Shown one piece after another: positions 14,832 through 22,662 of a stretch of DNA of 38,814 bases. The notes under the pieces were generated by a model that saw nothing but the letters and a program-made list of their open reading frames with translations, did not search any database and had not been told where the DNA came from. Location: NCBI GenBank assembly GCA_028277585.1, contig JANQFY010000052.1:1-38814 (forward strand). The letters are read 5' to 3'. How positions within the stretch are numbered: the first letter of the stretch is position 1; the number at the start of each line of letters is the position of its first letter. This DNA comes from Sedimentisphaerales bacterium. Its GTDB lineage: Bacteria; Planctomycetota; Phycisphaerae; Sedimentisphaerales; Anaerobacaceae. Position numbers and translations under genes: made by a program.

Positions 14832-15965
14832 GTGAGTAGAAAGCGCCTTTGGGGCTTGGTCATGATTCCCTCCTTGCTGCTGGTGTCGGGATGCAGTCGC
14901 CACGGTACGGGGGGATATAGAAGGATCTCGGGGGACGTGTCGAATCAGCCTGGTATCGTGCTGAGCGAATTCGTGTTTGACAACGCTCCCTTCGCGCAAT
15001 GTCACGCGTCGACCATTGTCGAGACGGAAGACGGTCTGGCCGCGGCCTGGTTCGGCGGAACCCGAGAAAGTGAACCGGATGTGAGCATCTGGATGTCTCG
15101 TCGCTGCCGGGATGGATGGTCGCCCGTGGAAAGAATCGCCGATGGATCCGAACTCTCGGGCAGGCAGGTGGCTTGCTGGAATCCGGTCCTGTTTCAGCCC
15201 CAATCCGGACCGCTCATGCTGTTCTACAAGGTTGGCGATGACGAACCGGAGTGGTGGGGGGAATACAAGACGTCCAGCGATGGCGGGAAGACGTGGTCCA
15301 AGCCAATTCGGTTGCCCGAGGGATTCCTGGGCCCGATCAAGAACAAGCCGGTCCAGTTGCCGGATGGTTCGATTCTCAGCCCATCGAGCATCGAGTATTA
15401 TGCCGGCCGGGACCAGGAAGAGGAAGTGTGGCAAGTGCATCTCGAATTGTCGAAAGACATGGGAGAAACCTGGGAGAAGATTGGGCCGCTCAATGAGGGC
15501 AGGGAGTTCAACGCCATCCAACCGTCCATACTGATCTATCCCGATGGAAAGATGCAGATCCTATGCCGGACGGAACGCGCAGGACGCATTTGTCAGGCAT
15601 GGTCCGACGATATGGGGCAGACGTGGGGCGACATGAGCGCGACGGAATTGCCTAATCCCGATGCCGGGACAGATGCCGTGATGCTCGAGGATAGAAGAGC
15701 TCTGCTGGTATACAATCACAGTGCTCCCGGTGGCAAAGACCGCGGATTTCTGAATGTAGCGGTGTCGAATGACGGCAGGAAATGGCACGCCGCGGTCGTG
15801 CTGGAGGACCAGGAAGGGGAGTATTCCTATCCCGCGGTTATCCAGACTTCCGATGGTCTCGTTCATGTCACCTACACCTGGAAACGGGAGCGAATCAAGC
15901 ATGTCGTGCTCGACCCCGGTCGATTCGATCTGCGGGAGATCCGCGATGGAGAATGGCCCGAGTGA
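14832..15965 (+). CDS. sialidase-like BNR-repeat lipoprotein (exo-alpha-sialidase superfamily)
   Basis: Encodes 377 residues. The start is GTG at 14832 with GGGAGG about 8 nt upstream. A lipoprotein signal ends in LVSGC (Cys21). The rest is a six-bladed-propeller BNR protein: Asp-box motifs SSDGGKTWS, SKDMGETWE, SDDMGQTWG and a degenerate SNDGRKWH are regularly spaced. HASTIVETEDGLAAAWFGGTRE matches the opening of bacterial sialidase-like proteins of the BNR_2 type. It probably acts at the cell surface or in the periplasm on a sugar chain. Its operon position after a CMP-acid-sugar synthetase suggests release of an acidic sugar, but members of this group also include other glycosidases and lyases. 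Confidence 0.88.
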   Translation: MSRKRLWGLVMIPSLLLVSGCSRHGTGGYRRISGDVSNQPGIVLSEFVFDNAPFAQCHASTIVETEDGLAAAWFGGTRESEPDVSIWMSRRCRDGWSPVERIADGSELSGRQVACWNPVLFQPQSGPLMLFYKVGDDEPEWWGEYKTSSDGGKTWSKPIRLPEGFLGPIKNKPVQLPDGSILSPSSIEYYAGRDQEEEVWQVHLELSKDMGETWEKIGPLNEGREFNAIQPSILIYPDGKMQILCRTERAGRICQAWSDDMGQTWGDMSATELPNPDAGTDAVMLEDRRALLVYNHSAPGGKDRGFLNVAVSNDGRKWHAAVVLEDQEGEYSYPAVIQTSDGLVHVTYTWKRERIKHVVLDPGRFDLREIRDGEWPE

Positions 15966-15981
15966 CGGAGGGAACGGATAG

Positions 15982-16368
15982 ATGGCAAAATGCGATCACG
16001 TAGCTTTTCAAGTCGGCAACATGAATGCGGCTATCCAGTTCTATACCGAGAAACTGGGTTTCACCCTTTCTTCCAGGGCAGTGAATCAAGAAGAAATGGA
16101 GGAATTCGTATTCCTTGCCCTGGGCGATTTGCGGTTAGAACTCATTCAGGACTTGCACGAGACCGCTTATCAGAAGCCCAGTGTCAAGCCGCCGTATTGC
16201 CCGCACCTGGCTATCGAGACCGACAGTATGGAACGAGCGGTAGCCCGCCTGAAGGAGAAGGGCGTGCCGATTATTCGTGGCCCCTTAGTCATTGAGGGCA
16301 AAGTGACGTGGGTGTACTTCGCGGACCCAGACAACAACATTCTGGAATATGTTCAGTGGTATGAGTGA
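15982..16368 (+). CDS. VOC (glyoxalase/bleomycin-resistance/dioxygenase fold) protein
   Basis: Encodes 128 residues with two beta-alpha-beta-beta-beta modules. Likely metal ligands are His6 (DHVAFQV), Glu53 (LRLELIQ), His75 (CPHLAIET) and Glu122 (NILEYVQ), the usual H-E-H-E set. Helix-turn signatures AIQFYTEKLGF and the ending WVYFADPDNNILEYVQ are typical. A GGAGG sits upstream, 16 nt after the preceding stop. A metal-dependent lyase, isomerase or epimerase acting on an operon intermediate is likely; the exact reaction cannot be read. Confidence 0.9.
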   Translation: MAKCDHVAFQVGNMNAAIQFYTEKLGFTLSSRAVNQEEMEEFVFLALGDLRLELIQDLHETAYQKPSVKPPYCPHLAIETDSMERAVARLKEKGVPIIRGPLVIEGKVTWVYFADPDNNILEYVQWYE

Positions 16369-16420
16369 GGCCTGCTGAACAGGGCAGGCTGGATCCTGGG
16401 GGTCATGTGCGGGAGGGAGA

Positions 16421-17173
16421 TTGTCCTTGATCGAACCGCCGCAACAGGCTATACGTCTACCCCTTTATCGACCCGACAACGTCCTGGAGAAGACTGAATT
16501 GAATGATGACCCGAGAAAGATCGATCTGATTGTCACCGATCTGGGTGGCACGATGGTCAAGACCGACGACGCGATTATCGCCGCCGTTCGACAGGCCGCG
16601 CAGGAAATGGGTCTGCCCGAAGGGTATACGGACCCCGTCTATGATGTCTTCGGGACCAGCATCTGGGAGTACGTGCACGCGTATCTGCCCGATGGTCACA
16701 AGGATCGTACCGACGAATGTCACAACCAGTTCTGGGAACTGTTCCCCCACGCCGTGTTGGACCAGATCACGCCTTTCAACGGCGTGGAAGAAGCCCTGGT
16801 TGAGTTGAAGGGACGGGGCGTACGCCTGGCTGTGCTGAGCGGATTGAAGATCGCATCGATTGAGGAGATCCTCGCGACGTTTCGCTTCCAGGACTGGGAC
16901 GCCGTTCGTTCGTCTATGCCGGTCAAGACGGCCGCCGATTCACGCGCTGAAGGGATCGTGCAACTGGTCGAGGAATTCGACACTGCGCCCGAACGCACGA
17001 TCTACATCGGCGACACCGATCACGATGTCCGCCAGGCCAAGAAGGTCGGCGTGATCTCGGCCGTGGTCCAGACGGGGGGGCAAGCCGTCAAGCATCTCGA
17101 CAAGATCCAGGCCCAGAACCCCGACCACCTCCTCTCCTCCTGGCCTGGCTTGGTGGAGATTGTCGCCAATTAG
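16421..17173 (+). CDS. HAD-superfamily hydrolase, phosphonatase-like
   Basis: Encodes 250 residues. The HAD motifs are VTDLGGTMV (nucleophile Asp40), AVLSG (Ser140), Lys169 in the motif III region and IGDTDHDVRQAKKVG (Asp198, Asp202). A helical cap lies between motifs I and II (about 53-125). In motif I the usual second Asp (DxDxT) is Gly42. Phosphonatase-type enzymes likewise carry a small residue there (D-x-A-G-T), so a C-P or unusual phosphate substrate is possible. The TTG at 16421 follows GGGAGGG closely; TTG at 16427 has better spacing, and the N-terminal 35 residues are not family-like, so the start is uncertain. Last gene of the operon, 52 nt after the VOC gene. Confidence 0.85.
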   Translation: MSLIEPPQQAIRLPLYRPDNVLEKTELNDDPRKIDLIVTDLGGTMVKTDDAIIAAVRQAAQEMGLPEGYTDPVYDVFGTSIWEYVHAYLPDGHKDRTDECHNQFWELFPHAVLDQITPFNGVEEALVELKGRGVRLAVLSGLKIASIEEILATFRFQDWDAVRSSMPVKTAADSRAEGIVQLVEEFDTAPERTIYIGDTDHDVRQAKKVGVISAVVQTGGQAVKHLDKIQAQNPDHLLSSWPGLVEIVAN

Positions 17174-17201
17174 GCAATGCTGTGTTTGGCGGCCAGACGA
17201 C

Positions 17202-19388
17202 TTAGCGCCTGTAGGGCTCGTCACTTTTCCAGATGCCCAGTTCTTCCAGGGCCCATGTGATCTCCGCCTGAACGTCGAGATCATCGGTCTCTTCGTACAG
17301 TTGCAGCAGCGTGTCGCTGTCACCCCAGGCGTAGAGCAGGTCCACGGCGACAACGCGAATGGCACCCGTGTTGCGATCCCATATGTCCATTAGATGCTCG
17401 TGCTCTTCGGCCAGAGGACTGGCGATGTGGCCCAGCACGTACAGAACCCTCCAGTCGCTCAGGCCTTCGGTCTCCAACGCCGTGCGGGCGATGGTGTCGC
17501 GGATGTCCGACGGCATGTCACGGTCGTAGTAAGGCGAGGACGGGCCTGCTTGCCATCGCGTCCACTGGCGCAGAGTGACCTCCTCGTTTCGCCGGGTCAG
17601 AGAAGGTATGTAGGCATGTCCATCGGAATCGCGAATGTGTAATGTGTCGGGGTCCTCGGCCATGTGCTGCACTACGAGGGTGAAGGCTTCGCTTGAGCCA
17701 CATGCGGCCTCGGCGGTCAGAAGGAATTCAAAGTTCCTGTCAACTGTCTCCGGTCCCAACCTGTCTCGGAAATCCTGGAGAGGAACGAGCAACTGTGGGT
17801 CCGGCGTCAGGGCGGCACGCCAGACTATCCATCCGGCCCATCTGTACGGTGAGAACGCCGAGTCCGCCAAGGTGGTTTCGAGTTCGGCGGATAGGCTCTC
17901 AAGCATACTGGACAGGGTCTTGATGACACTCTCCTTCTGCTGGATTGTGCCGAACCGTTCGATCCAATCGATCAGCATGTCCATCTCTGCGATGACAGTA
18001 ATGACTTCGGGCCACCACGGAGAGCCCATCGGGGTGGGCAGGCTCTCAAGAATCTCGCCGAGACGCTCGGAGAGAGTCGGGCCCAGGCTTCTCGCGCGAA
18101 GCTTGATCAGGGCGGTGTAGGCCTCCATACGGATCAGTTGGCTATCGTGTCGGGCGCAGCGCAGCAGGGCGGTCTCGACTAGCGGATTCATCGCATGTTG
18201 GATCCCTATCTCGCCCAGCGCCCAGATACAGCTTCGCAGATGCTGGCAGACCACCGAGTGATCGAAGACTCCTCCAATTGAGAGGATTCGAGCTGAGGGG
18301 GCTAACCAGATACTGCAATGCTCCGCCTGGGGTTGGGCTTGCTCGAGCGCTGCCGGGGCTATGGCGGCAACCAGGCCCGGCATGCCCGCAGGATCGCGAT
18401 GTCGGCCCAGTTGCGTGGCGGCCTGAGCGATCCGGTTCGCGTCGTTGCTGGCTAAGAATCTCGTGTAGTCCATTGCCTCGAAGATGAGGTCGTCCGTCAT
18501 CTCCTCCGGTTCGAAGACGCGCCGCAACTTCGTGAGATACCTTTCAGAGTTGATCATGACCCGCCCGGTAAGGATTTCCTCAACCTGGTCCACGGCTGAA
18601 TGGGCGTATTCATCAGGTAGGGTGTACGTCGGGCCGCCATGGACTTCGATGGACCAGTCGCCGTGGGCGAGCGTTGCGGGCTGATAGTGGCTTGGCCCTT
18701 CGATGTAGATCAATTCTTCAACCGGCCCGGCTGCCAGTGACGGCAGGCGCAGAGGATAAACGCATTCGGATGACTCGAACGTCATGTCCAGGGGGTGGAG
18801 CGTGCCATTGGCCAGGGCCTCCTCGGTGATTTCCGTCAATGCGTCAGGGTGAATACGGGCTGCGACCATCCACCATTGGTTGGCAATGTAGTCGGCGAGG
18901 ATGGGTGTCGCTTCCTCGGGTACGCCGAACTCATTGGCGTTGAGCCAGGCGATGACATCCTCTTCGCCAATGGGCGCCAGCAGGACGACGTCGTAGTCTC
19001 CAATGCGCCGACGCCACTCGACTGGGTCCGAACCTCTGTCGACGCTACCGCCTGCGAACCGCAACGCCACGAAATCCGTGTGCGAGATGTCCAGCCGGCG
19101 CGTTGCCTTGCCCAGTTCCTTGAAGAGATTGGGGTCGCCTCGCTCGACCGTCGGCTGGGCGGGGACCGGGACGAGCCAGACCATCTCCTCGGCCGGGCCC
19201 TCGTACTTGGTCTGGATCACCAGTCTCTCCAGGCCCTCCTCGTGATGGATATAGACCTTCTGAGTCGGCTGGAGGATGTCGGCGTCGTGGTTCCAGCGGA
19301 CGAACATGCTGCCGTCGCCCCATGCAATCCCAGTCGAAAGCCATGGACCAACCAGGAAGACCAACAGGTGGAGTTGTCTTGTTGTCAT
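17202..19388 (-). CDS. DUF2330 protein with C-terminal HEAT-like repeats, secreted
   Basis: Encodes 728 residues from the start MTTRQLHLLVFLVGPWLSTGIAWGDGSMFV, chosen because GGAGG lies 7 nt upstream and a signal peptide follows directly; the longer frame from 19475 would begin inside the promoter. The DUF2330 domain (about 25-300) shows its hallmark region ILQPTQKVYIHHEEGLERLVIQTKY, MVWLVPVPAQP and WWMVAARIHPDALTE. Residues about 330-728 are helical with HEAT/PBS-like units (LRSCIWALGEIGIQHAMNPLVETAL, AVDLLYAWGDSDTLLQLYEETDDLDVQAEITWALEELG). DUF2330 has no known function. The protein is predicted to lie outside the cytoplasm. Confidence 0.88.
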   Translation of the reverse strand: MTTRQLHLLVFLVGPWLSTGIAWGDGSMFVRWNHDADILQPTQKVYIHHEEGLERLVIQTKYEGPAEEMVWLVPVPAQPTVERGDPNLFKELGKATRRLDISHTDFVALRFAGGSVDRGSDPVEWRRRIGDYDVVLLAPIGEEDVIAWLNANEFGVPEEATPILADYIANQWWMVAARIHPDALTEITEEALANGTLHPLDMTFESSECVYPLRLPSLAAGPVEELIYIEGPSHYQPATLAHGDWSIEVHGGPTYTLPDEYAHSAVDQVEEILTGRVMINSERYLTKLRRVFEPEEMTDDLIFEAMDYTRFLASNDANRIAQAATQLGRHRDPAGMPGLVAAIAPAALEQAQPQAEHCSIWLAPSARILSIGGVFDHSVVCQHLRSCIWALGEIGIQHAMNPLVETALLRCARHDSQLIRMEAYTALIKLRARSLGPTLSERLGEILESLPTPMGSPWWPEVITVIAEMDMLIDWIERFGTIQQKESVIKTLSSMLESLSAELETTLADSAFSPYRWAGWIVWRAALTPDPQLLVPLQDFRDRLGPETVDRNFEFLLTAEAACGSSEAFTLVVQHMAEDPDTLHIRDSDGHAYIPSLTRRNEEVTLRQWTRWQAGPSSPYYDRDMPSDIRDTIARTALETEGLSDWRVLYVLGHIASPLAEEHEHLMDIWDRNTGAIRVVAVDLLYAWGDSDTLLQLYEETDDLDVQAEITWALEELGIWKSDEPYRR

Positions 19389-19446
19389 GCCACTGCCTCC
19401 GAATCTCGCTATGATATGCCATTCCGCATCCGGTCCATCCACTTCA

Positions 19447-19475
19447 ACTATACCTTTCCCAATCCCCGTTGTCAA
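19447..19475 (-). promoter_or_regulatory. strong sigma-70-like promoter of the DUF2330 gene
   Basis: On the minus strand TTGACA (19475-19470), an exact 17-bp spacer and TATAGT (19452-19447). It lies about 60 bp upstream of the chosen ATG, which supports the start at 19388. Confidence 0.7.
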
Positions 19476-19655
19476 ACCGGGTTACTCGTCGACAGGGCTG
19501 GGTCGGTTTCGAGACGTCATTCGATTCACGGAATCGGGCGAGGCGGGTCTGGACGCGGGAGCCGATTGTGGTACTATGCCGGGACAGGCCTCGGCGGTGG
19601 TTCACCGGTGGGGGACTGAAGGGATCTGCCGTGGGCTTGGGCTATGGAGAGAACG

Positions 19656-21173
19656 ATGCGTGGATCGGCCAGAATCGCTGTTGTAGGGGGCAGTGTCGTG
19701 TTCGCGGTGTTGCTCGTCGGCCTGTTGCTCTGGAATCCCCAGACCGAGACGGCGCGTATCTCATCCTCCGAGCCGCTGGTGTTCTATTGCGCGGCGGGGA
19801 TCAAGCCTCCGGTGGAGGAGATCGTCCGCGCTTACGAAGAGGAATATGGGGTCGCCATTCGCCTTCAGTACGGTGGGTCCGGGACGCTGCTGAGCAATAT
19901 CCGCGCCGCTGAGGTGGGGGATCTGTATCTGGCCGGGGATGCCAGTTTCATCGAGATCGCGCGCGAGCAGGGGCTGTTGGCCGAGAGCATTCCTTTGGCG
20001 ACGATGCGTCCCGTGATCGCCACGGCCAAAGGCAATCCGAAGAACATCGGGTCGGCTCAGGATCTGCTCCGTGAGGATGTCCGCGTCGCTCTGGGCAATC
20101 CGGATGCTGCTTCGGTGGGCAAGCAGACGCGAATCGCGATGTCTCAGGCCGGTCTCTGGGAACTGCTGGAGCGGGCCGTCCAGACACGTGGTGTCTTCAA
20201 GCCCACTGTCAACGATGTCGCCAACGATCTCAAGATCGGCACCGTCGACGCCGGCGTGGTCTGGGACTCCACGGCCAATCAGTATCCCGAACTGGAGATC
20301 GCCGCGCCCTTGACAACCGATGATAGCTTCACCATGCAAGTGACTGTCGGGGTGCTCAAGAGCAGCAAGCAACCCACCGAGGCGCTGCGCTTCGCGCGGT
20401 ATCTGTCAGCGCGTGACAGAGGGCTCATGGCTCTGGAGAGGCATCACTATACCGCGGTCGTCGGCGATGTGTGGGCGCTCGAGCCGGAGATTCTGTTGCT
20501 CAGCGGCGGCGTCAATCGGCCCGCCATTGAAGAGACGTTACGCGCCTTCGAGCTGCGGGAGGGATGCAAGATCACCCGCAGCTACAATGGCTGTGGCATT
20601 CTCGTCGCCCAGATGAAGGCCGGTGAACGCCCCGATGCGTACTTCGCCTGTGACGTGTCGTTTATGGACGAGGTCGGGAGGCTGTTCGACCAACCGGTCG
20701 ATGTATCCGAGACGGACATTCTGATCGCGGTGCAGCCGGACAATCCGCGGCAGATTGCCTCGTTGGCTGATCTGGCCGCCGAAGGTCTCAAGCTGGGCGT
20801 GGCCAACCCCGAACAGAGTGCGCTCGGGGCTCTGACAAAACGCATGCTGGCCGCGGCGGGCTTGCTCGATGGGGTGATGTCTAACGTCCGTTCCCAGACT
20901 CCGACCGCCGATCTGCTGGTCAATCAGCTTCGCACGGGCACTCTGGATGCGGTGATCGTCTACGAAGCGAACATCGCCCAGGTGCGCGAGCATCTGGACA
21001 TCGTTCGGATCGATCTGCCCTCCGCCAAGGCGATCCAGCCTTTCGCGGTGGCGCGGGCGACCGAGCATCGCTACCTCACCCAACGATTGCTGGACGCCAT
21101 TGCCTCGGCCGAATCCCAGGAACGGTATCAGGCCACGGGGTTCCGCTGGCTCTATTCGGCGGAGCGGCCATGA
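19656..21173 (+). CDS. tandem-fused ModA-type oxyanion-binding protein of an ABC importer
   Basis: Encodes 505 residues. An N-terminal hydrophobic segment (about 7-26) is a signal or membrane anchor. Two ModA/WtpA-like binding domains follow, at about 40-265 and 278-500. Domain 1 opens LVFYCAAGIKPPVEEIVRAYEEEYG with the pocket motif YGGSGTLLSNI. Domain 2 opens ILLLSGGVNRPAIEETLRAFELREG with YNGCGILVAQM, so Ser75 of the first pocket is Cys313 in the second. Both retain the later GTVDAGVVWDST or GTLDAVIVYEAN element. ATG 19656 was chosen over 19644 because GGAGA sits 5 nt upstream. The stop overlaps the permease ATG. Molybdate or tungstate is the expected ligand; a fused double-domain form is unusual. 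Confidence 0.88.
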   Translation: MRGSARIAVVGGSVVFAVLLVGLLLWNPQTETARISSSEPLVFYCAAGIKPPVEEIVRAYEEEYGVAIRLQYGGSGTLLSNIRAAEVGDLYLAGDASFIEIAREQGLLAESIPLATMRPVIATAKGNPKNIGSAQDLLREDVRVALGNPDAASVGKQTRIAMSQAGLWELLERAVQTRGVFKPTVNDVANDLKIGTVDAGVVWDSTANQYPELEIAAPLTTDDSFTMQVTVGVLKSSKQPTEALRFARYLSARDRGLMALERHHYTAVVGDVWALEPEILLLSGGVNRPAIEETLRAFELREGCKITRSYNGCGILVAQMKAGERPDAYFACDVSFMDEVGRLFDQPVDVSETDILIAVQPDNPRQIASLADLAAEGLKLGVANPEQSALGALTKRMLAAAGLLDGVMSNVRSQTPTADLLVNQLRTGTLDAVIVYEANIAQVREHLDIVRIDLPSAKAIQPFAVARATEHRYLTQRLLDAIASAESQERYQATGFRWLYSAERP

Positions 21174-22015
21174 GTGAACCGGGCCGCACGTCACCCTCAA
21201 CTCTGCGGGAACATCGTGTCCCGAGTGATGCGCCGTTTCTGGTCTGTCTGTGCATTCTGGGCGGCGTGTATGTCGTCCTCATTGCAGCGATGCTTTTGGC
21301 TGACGTTTCCTTCACCACCGTGGACAGTTTCTTCGCGTCCCTCCGCAGCGAGGAGATTCGCTATGGCATTCGACTGAGTCTCATTTCGTGCAGCCTGACC
21401 GCGCTGCTGTCGCTTTGGATCGCCGTTCCCATCGGCTATCTGATGTCCCGCTACCACTTTCGGGGCAAGGCTGTTGTTGACGCGCTGCTCGATATCCCCA
21501 TTGTGTTGCCCCCTCTGGTCATCGGGCTGAGCCTGTTGATCTTGTTTCGCATGCCGGTTGGGCGGTTCGTCGAGCGGTTCATCCCGGTGACGTATGCGGT
21601 GCCGGGTATCATCCTGGCGCAATTGATGGTCGCCTGCGCGTTTGCCGTGCGTACGATGCGGACCTCCTTCGATCAGATCAGTCCCCGTCAGGAGCAGGTG
21701 GCGCTGACGCTCGGTTGCTCGAAGAGTCAGGCGTTCTGGTTGGTGGTCTTGCCGCAGGCCCGGCGTGGAATCCTGGCGGCCGGGACGCTGGCCTGGGCCC
21801 GGGCGCTGGGTGAGTTCGGCCCGATCCTGATTTTCTGCGGCGCGACTCGGCTGCGCACCGAGGTGATGCCGACCACGGTGTTCCTGGAGTTGAGCGTGGG
21901 CAATATCGAGGCGGCGGTTGCCGTGTCTCTTCTGATGGTAATGGCGGCGGCGGTCGTTTTGCTGCTCGTCCGTGTCCTCGGGCGCGCGGCGCCTCTGGAG
22001 GGGACGCAGATATGA
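21170..22015 (+). CDS. molybdate/tungstate-type ABC transporter permease (ModB-like)
   Basis: Encodes 281 residues with six membrane helices (about 23-45, 66-90, 103-127, 141-161, 200-220 and 240-265). The segment DIPIVLPPLVIGLSLLILF is characteristic of ModB/TupB-type permeases. The EAA-like coupling loop reads QEQVALTLGCSKSQAFWLVVLPQARRGI. The ATG overlaps the stop of the binding-protein gene (ATGA), and its own stop overlaps the ATPase ATG, so the three genes form one coupled operon. It forms the channel across the inner membrane. Confidence 0.92.
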   Translation: MSEPGRTSPSTLREHRVPSDAPFLVCLCILGGVYVVLIAAMLLADVSFTTVDSFFASLRSEEIRYGIRLSLISCSLTALLSLWIAVPIGYLMSRYHFRGKAVVDALLDIPIVLPPLVIGLSLLILFRMPVGRFVERFIPVTYAVPGIILAQLMVACAFAVRTMRTSFDQISPRQEQVALTLGCSKSQAFWLVVLPQARRGILAAGTLAWARALGEFGPILIFCGATRLRTEVMPTTVFLELSVGNIEAAVAVSLLMVMAAAVVLLLVRVLGRAAPLEGTQI

Positions 22016-22653
22016 TCGCGCTCGATGATCTGACCGTTCAGGCCGGCGCGTTTCGGCTCGCGGGAATCTCGCTGAGCATCGAGGAGGGTCAGTACGGTGT
22101 CTTGATGGGGCGTACGGCGTGCGGCAAGACGACGATCCTCGAAACCGTCTGTGGTCTCAAGACGGCACTGGCCGGACGCATCGTATTGCAGGGCCAGGAC
22201 GTTACCAAGGTCAAGGCGGCCGAACGAGGGATCGGCTACGTGCCTCAGGATGGGGCGCTGTTCACCACCCTGACGGTGCGCGAGCATCTGGCGTTCGCGT
22301 TGAAGATTCGCAACGCTCCGCGCGCCGTCGTGGTCGAGCGCGTCGCCGAACTGGCCGGGTTGCTGGGGATTGAGGGCCTTCTCGATCGCAGACCGCTGGG
22401 CCTTAGTGGGGGAGAGCGCCAGCGGGTCGCGTTGGGCCGGGCGCTGGCCGCCTATCCGAAGATCCTCTGTCTGGACGAGCCGCTCGGGTGTCTGGACGAA
22501 GCGACGCAGGAAGAGATGTGTGAACTGCTCCAAAGGATCTGCCGGGAAGTCCACATCACGACATTGCACGTCACCCATAGCATGCGGGAGGCGCGGACGC
22601 TGGCGGATCGGCTGTTTCGCGTTGAGGACGGTCAGGTCACGATCGTCACCTGA
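22012..22653 (+). CDS. molybdate/tungstate-type ABC transporter ATPase (ModC-like, short form)
   Basis: Encodes 213 residues. Walker A is GRTACGKTT (about 33-41), the Q-loop lies in GYVPQDGALF, the signature is LSGGERQRVALGRAL, Walker B is ILCLDEP and the switch His is in LHVTHS. Length stops at the nucleotide-binding domain; the molybdate-sensing TOBE domain of classical ModC is absent, so the importer is unlikely to be feedback-inhibited that way. It overlaps the permease gene by 4 nt. Confidence 0.92.
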   Translation: MIALDDLTVQAGAFRLAGISLSIEEGQYGVLMGRTACGKTTILETVCGLKTALAGRIVLQGQDVTKVKAAERGIGYVPQDGALFTTLTVREHLAFALKIRNAPRAVVVERVAELAGLLGIEGLLDRRPLGLSGGERQRVALGRALAAYPKILCLDEPLGCLDEATQEEMCELLQRICREVHITTLHVTHSMREARTLADRLFRVEDGQVTIVT

Positions 22654-22662
22654 CGAGCGACC

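Noticed and set aside
19476-19655. Possible molybdenum-cofactor-type riboswitch before the binding-protein gene
   Set aside because: The leader is GC-rich with a small hairpin (CGGTG-GTT-CACCG), but I could not match the known Moco motif.
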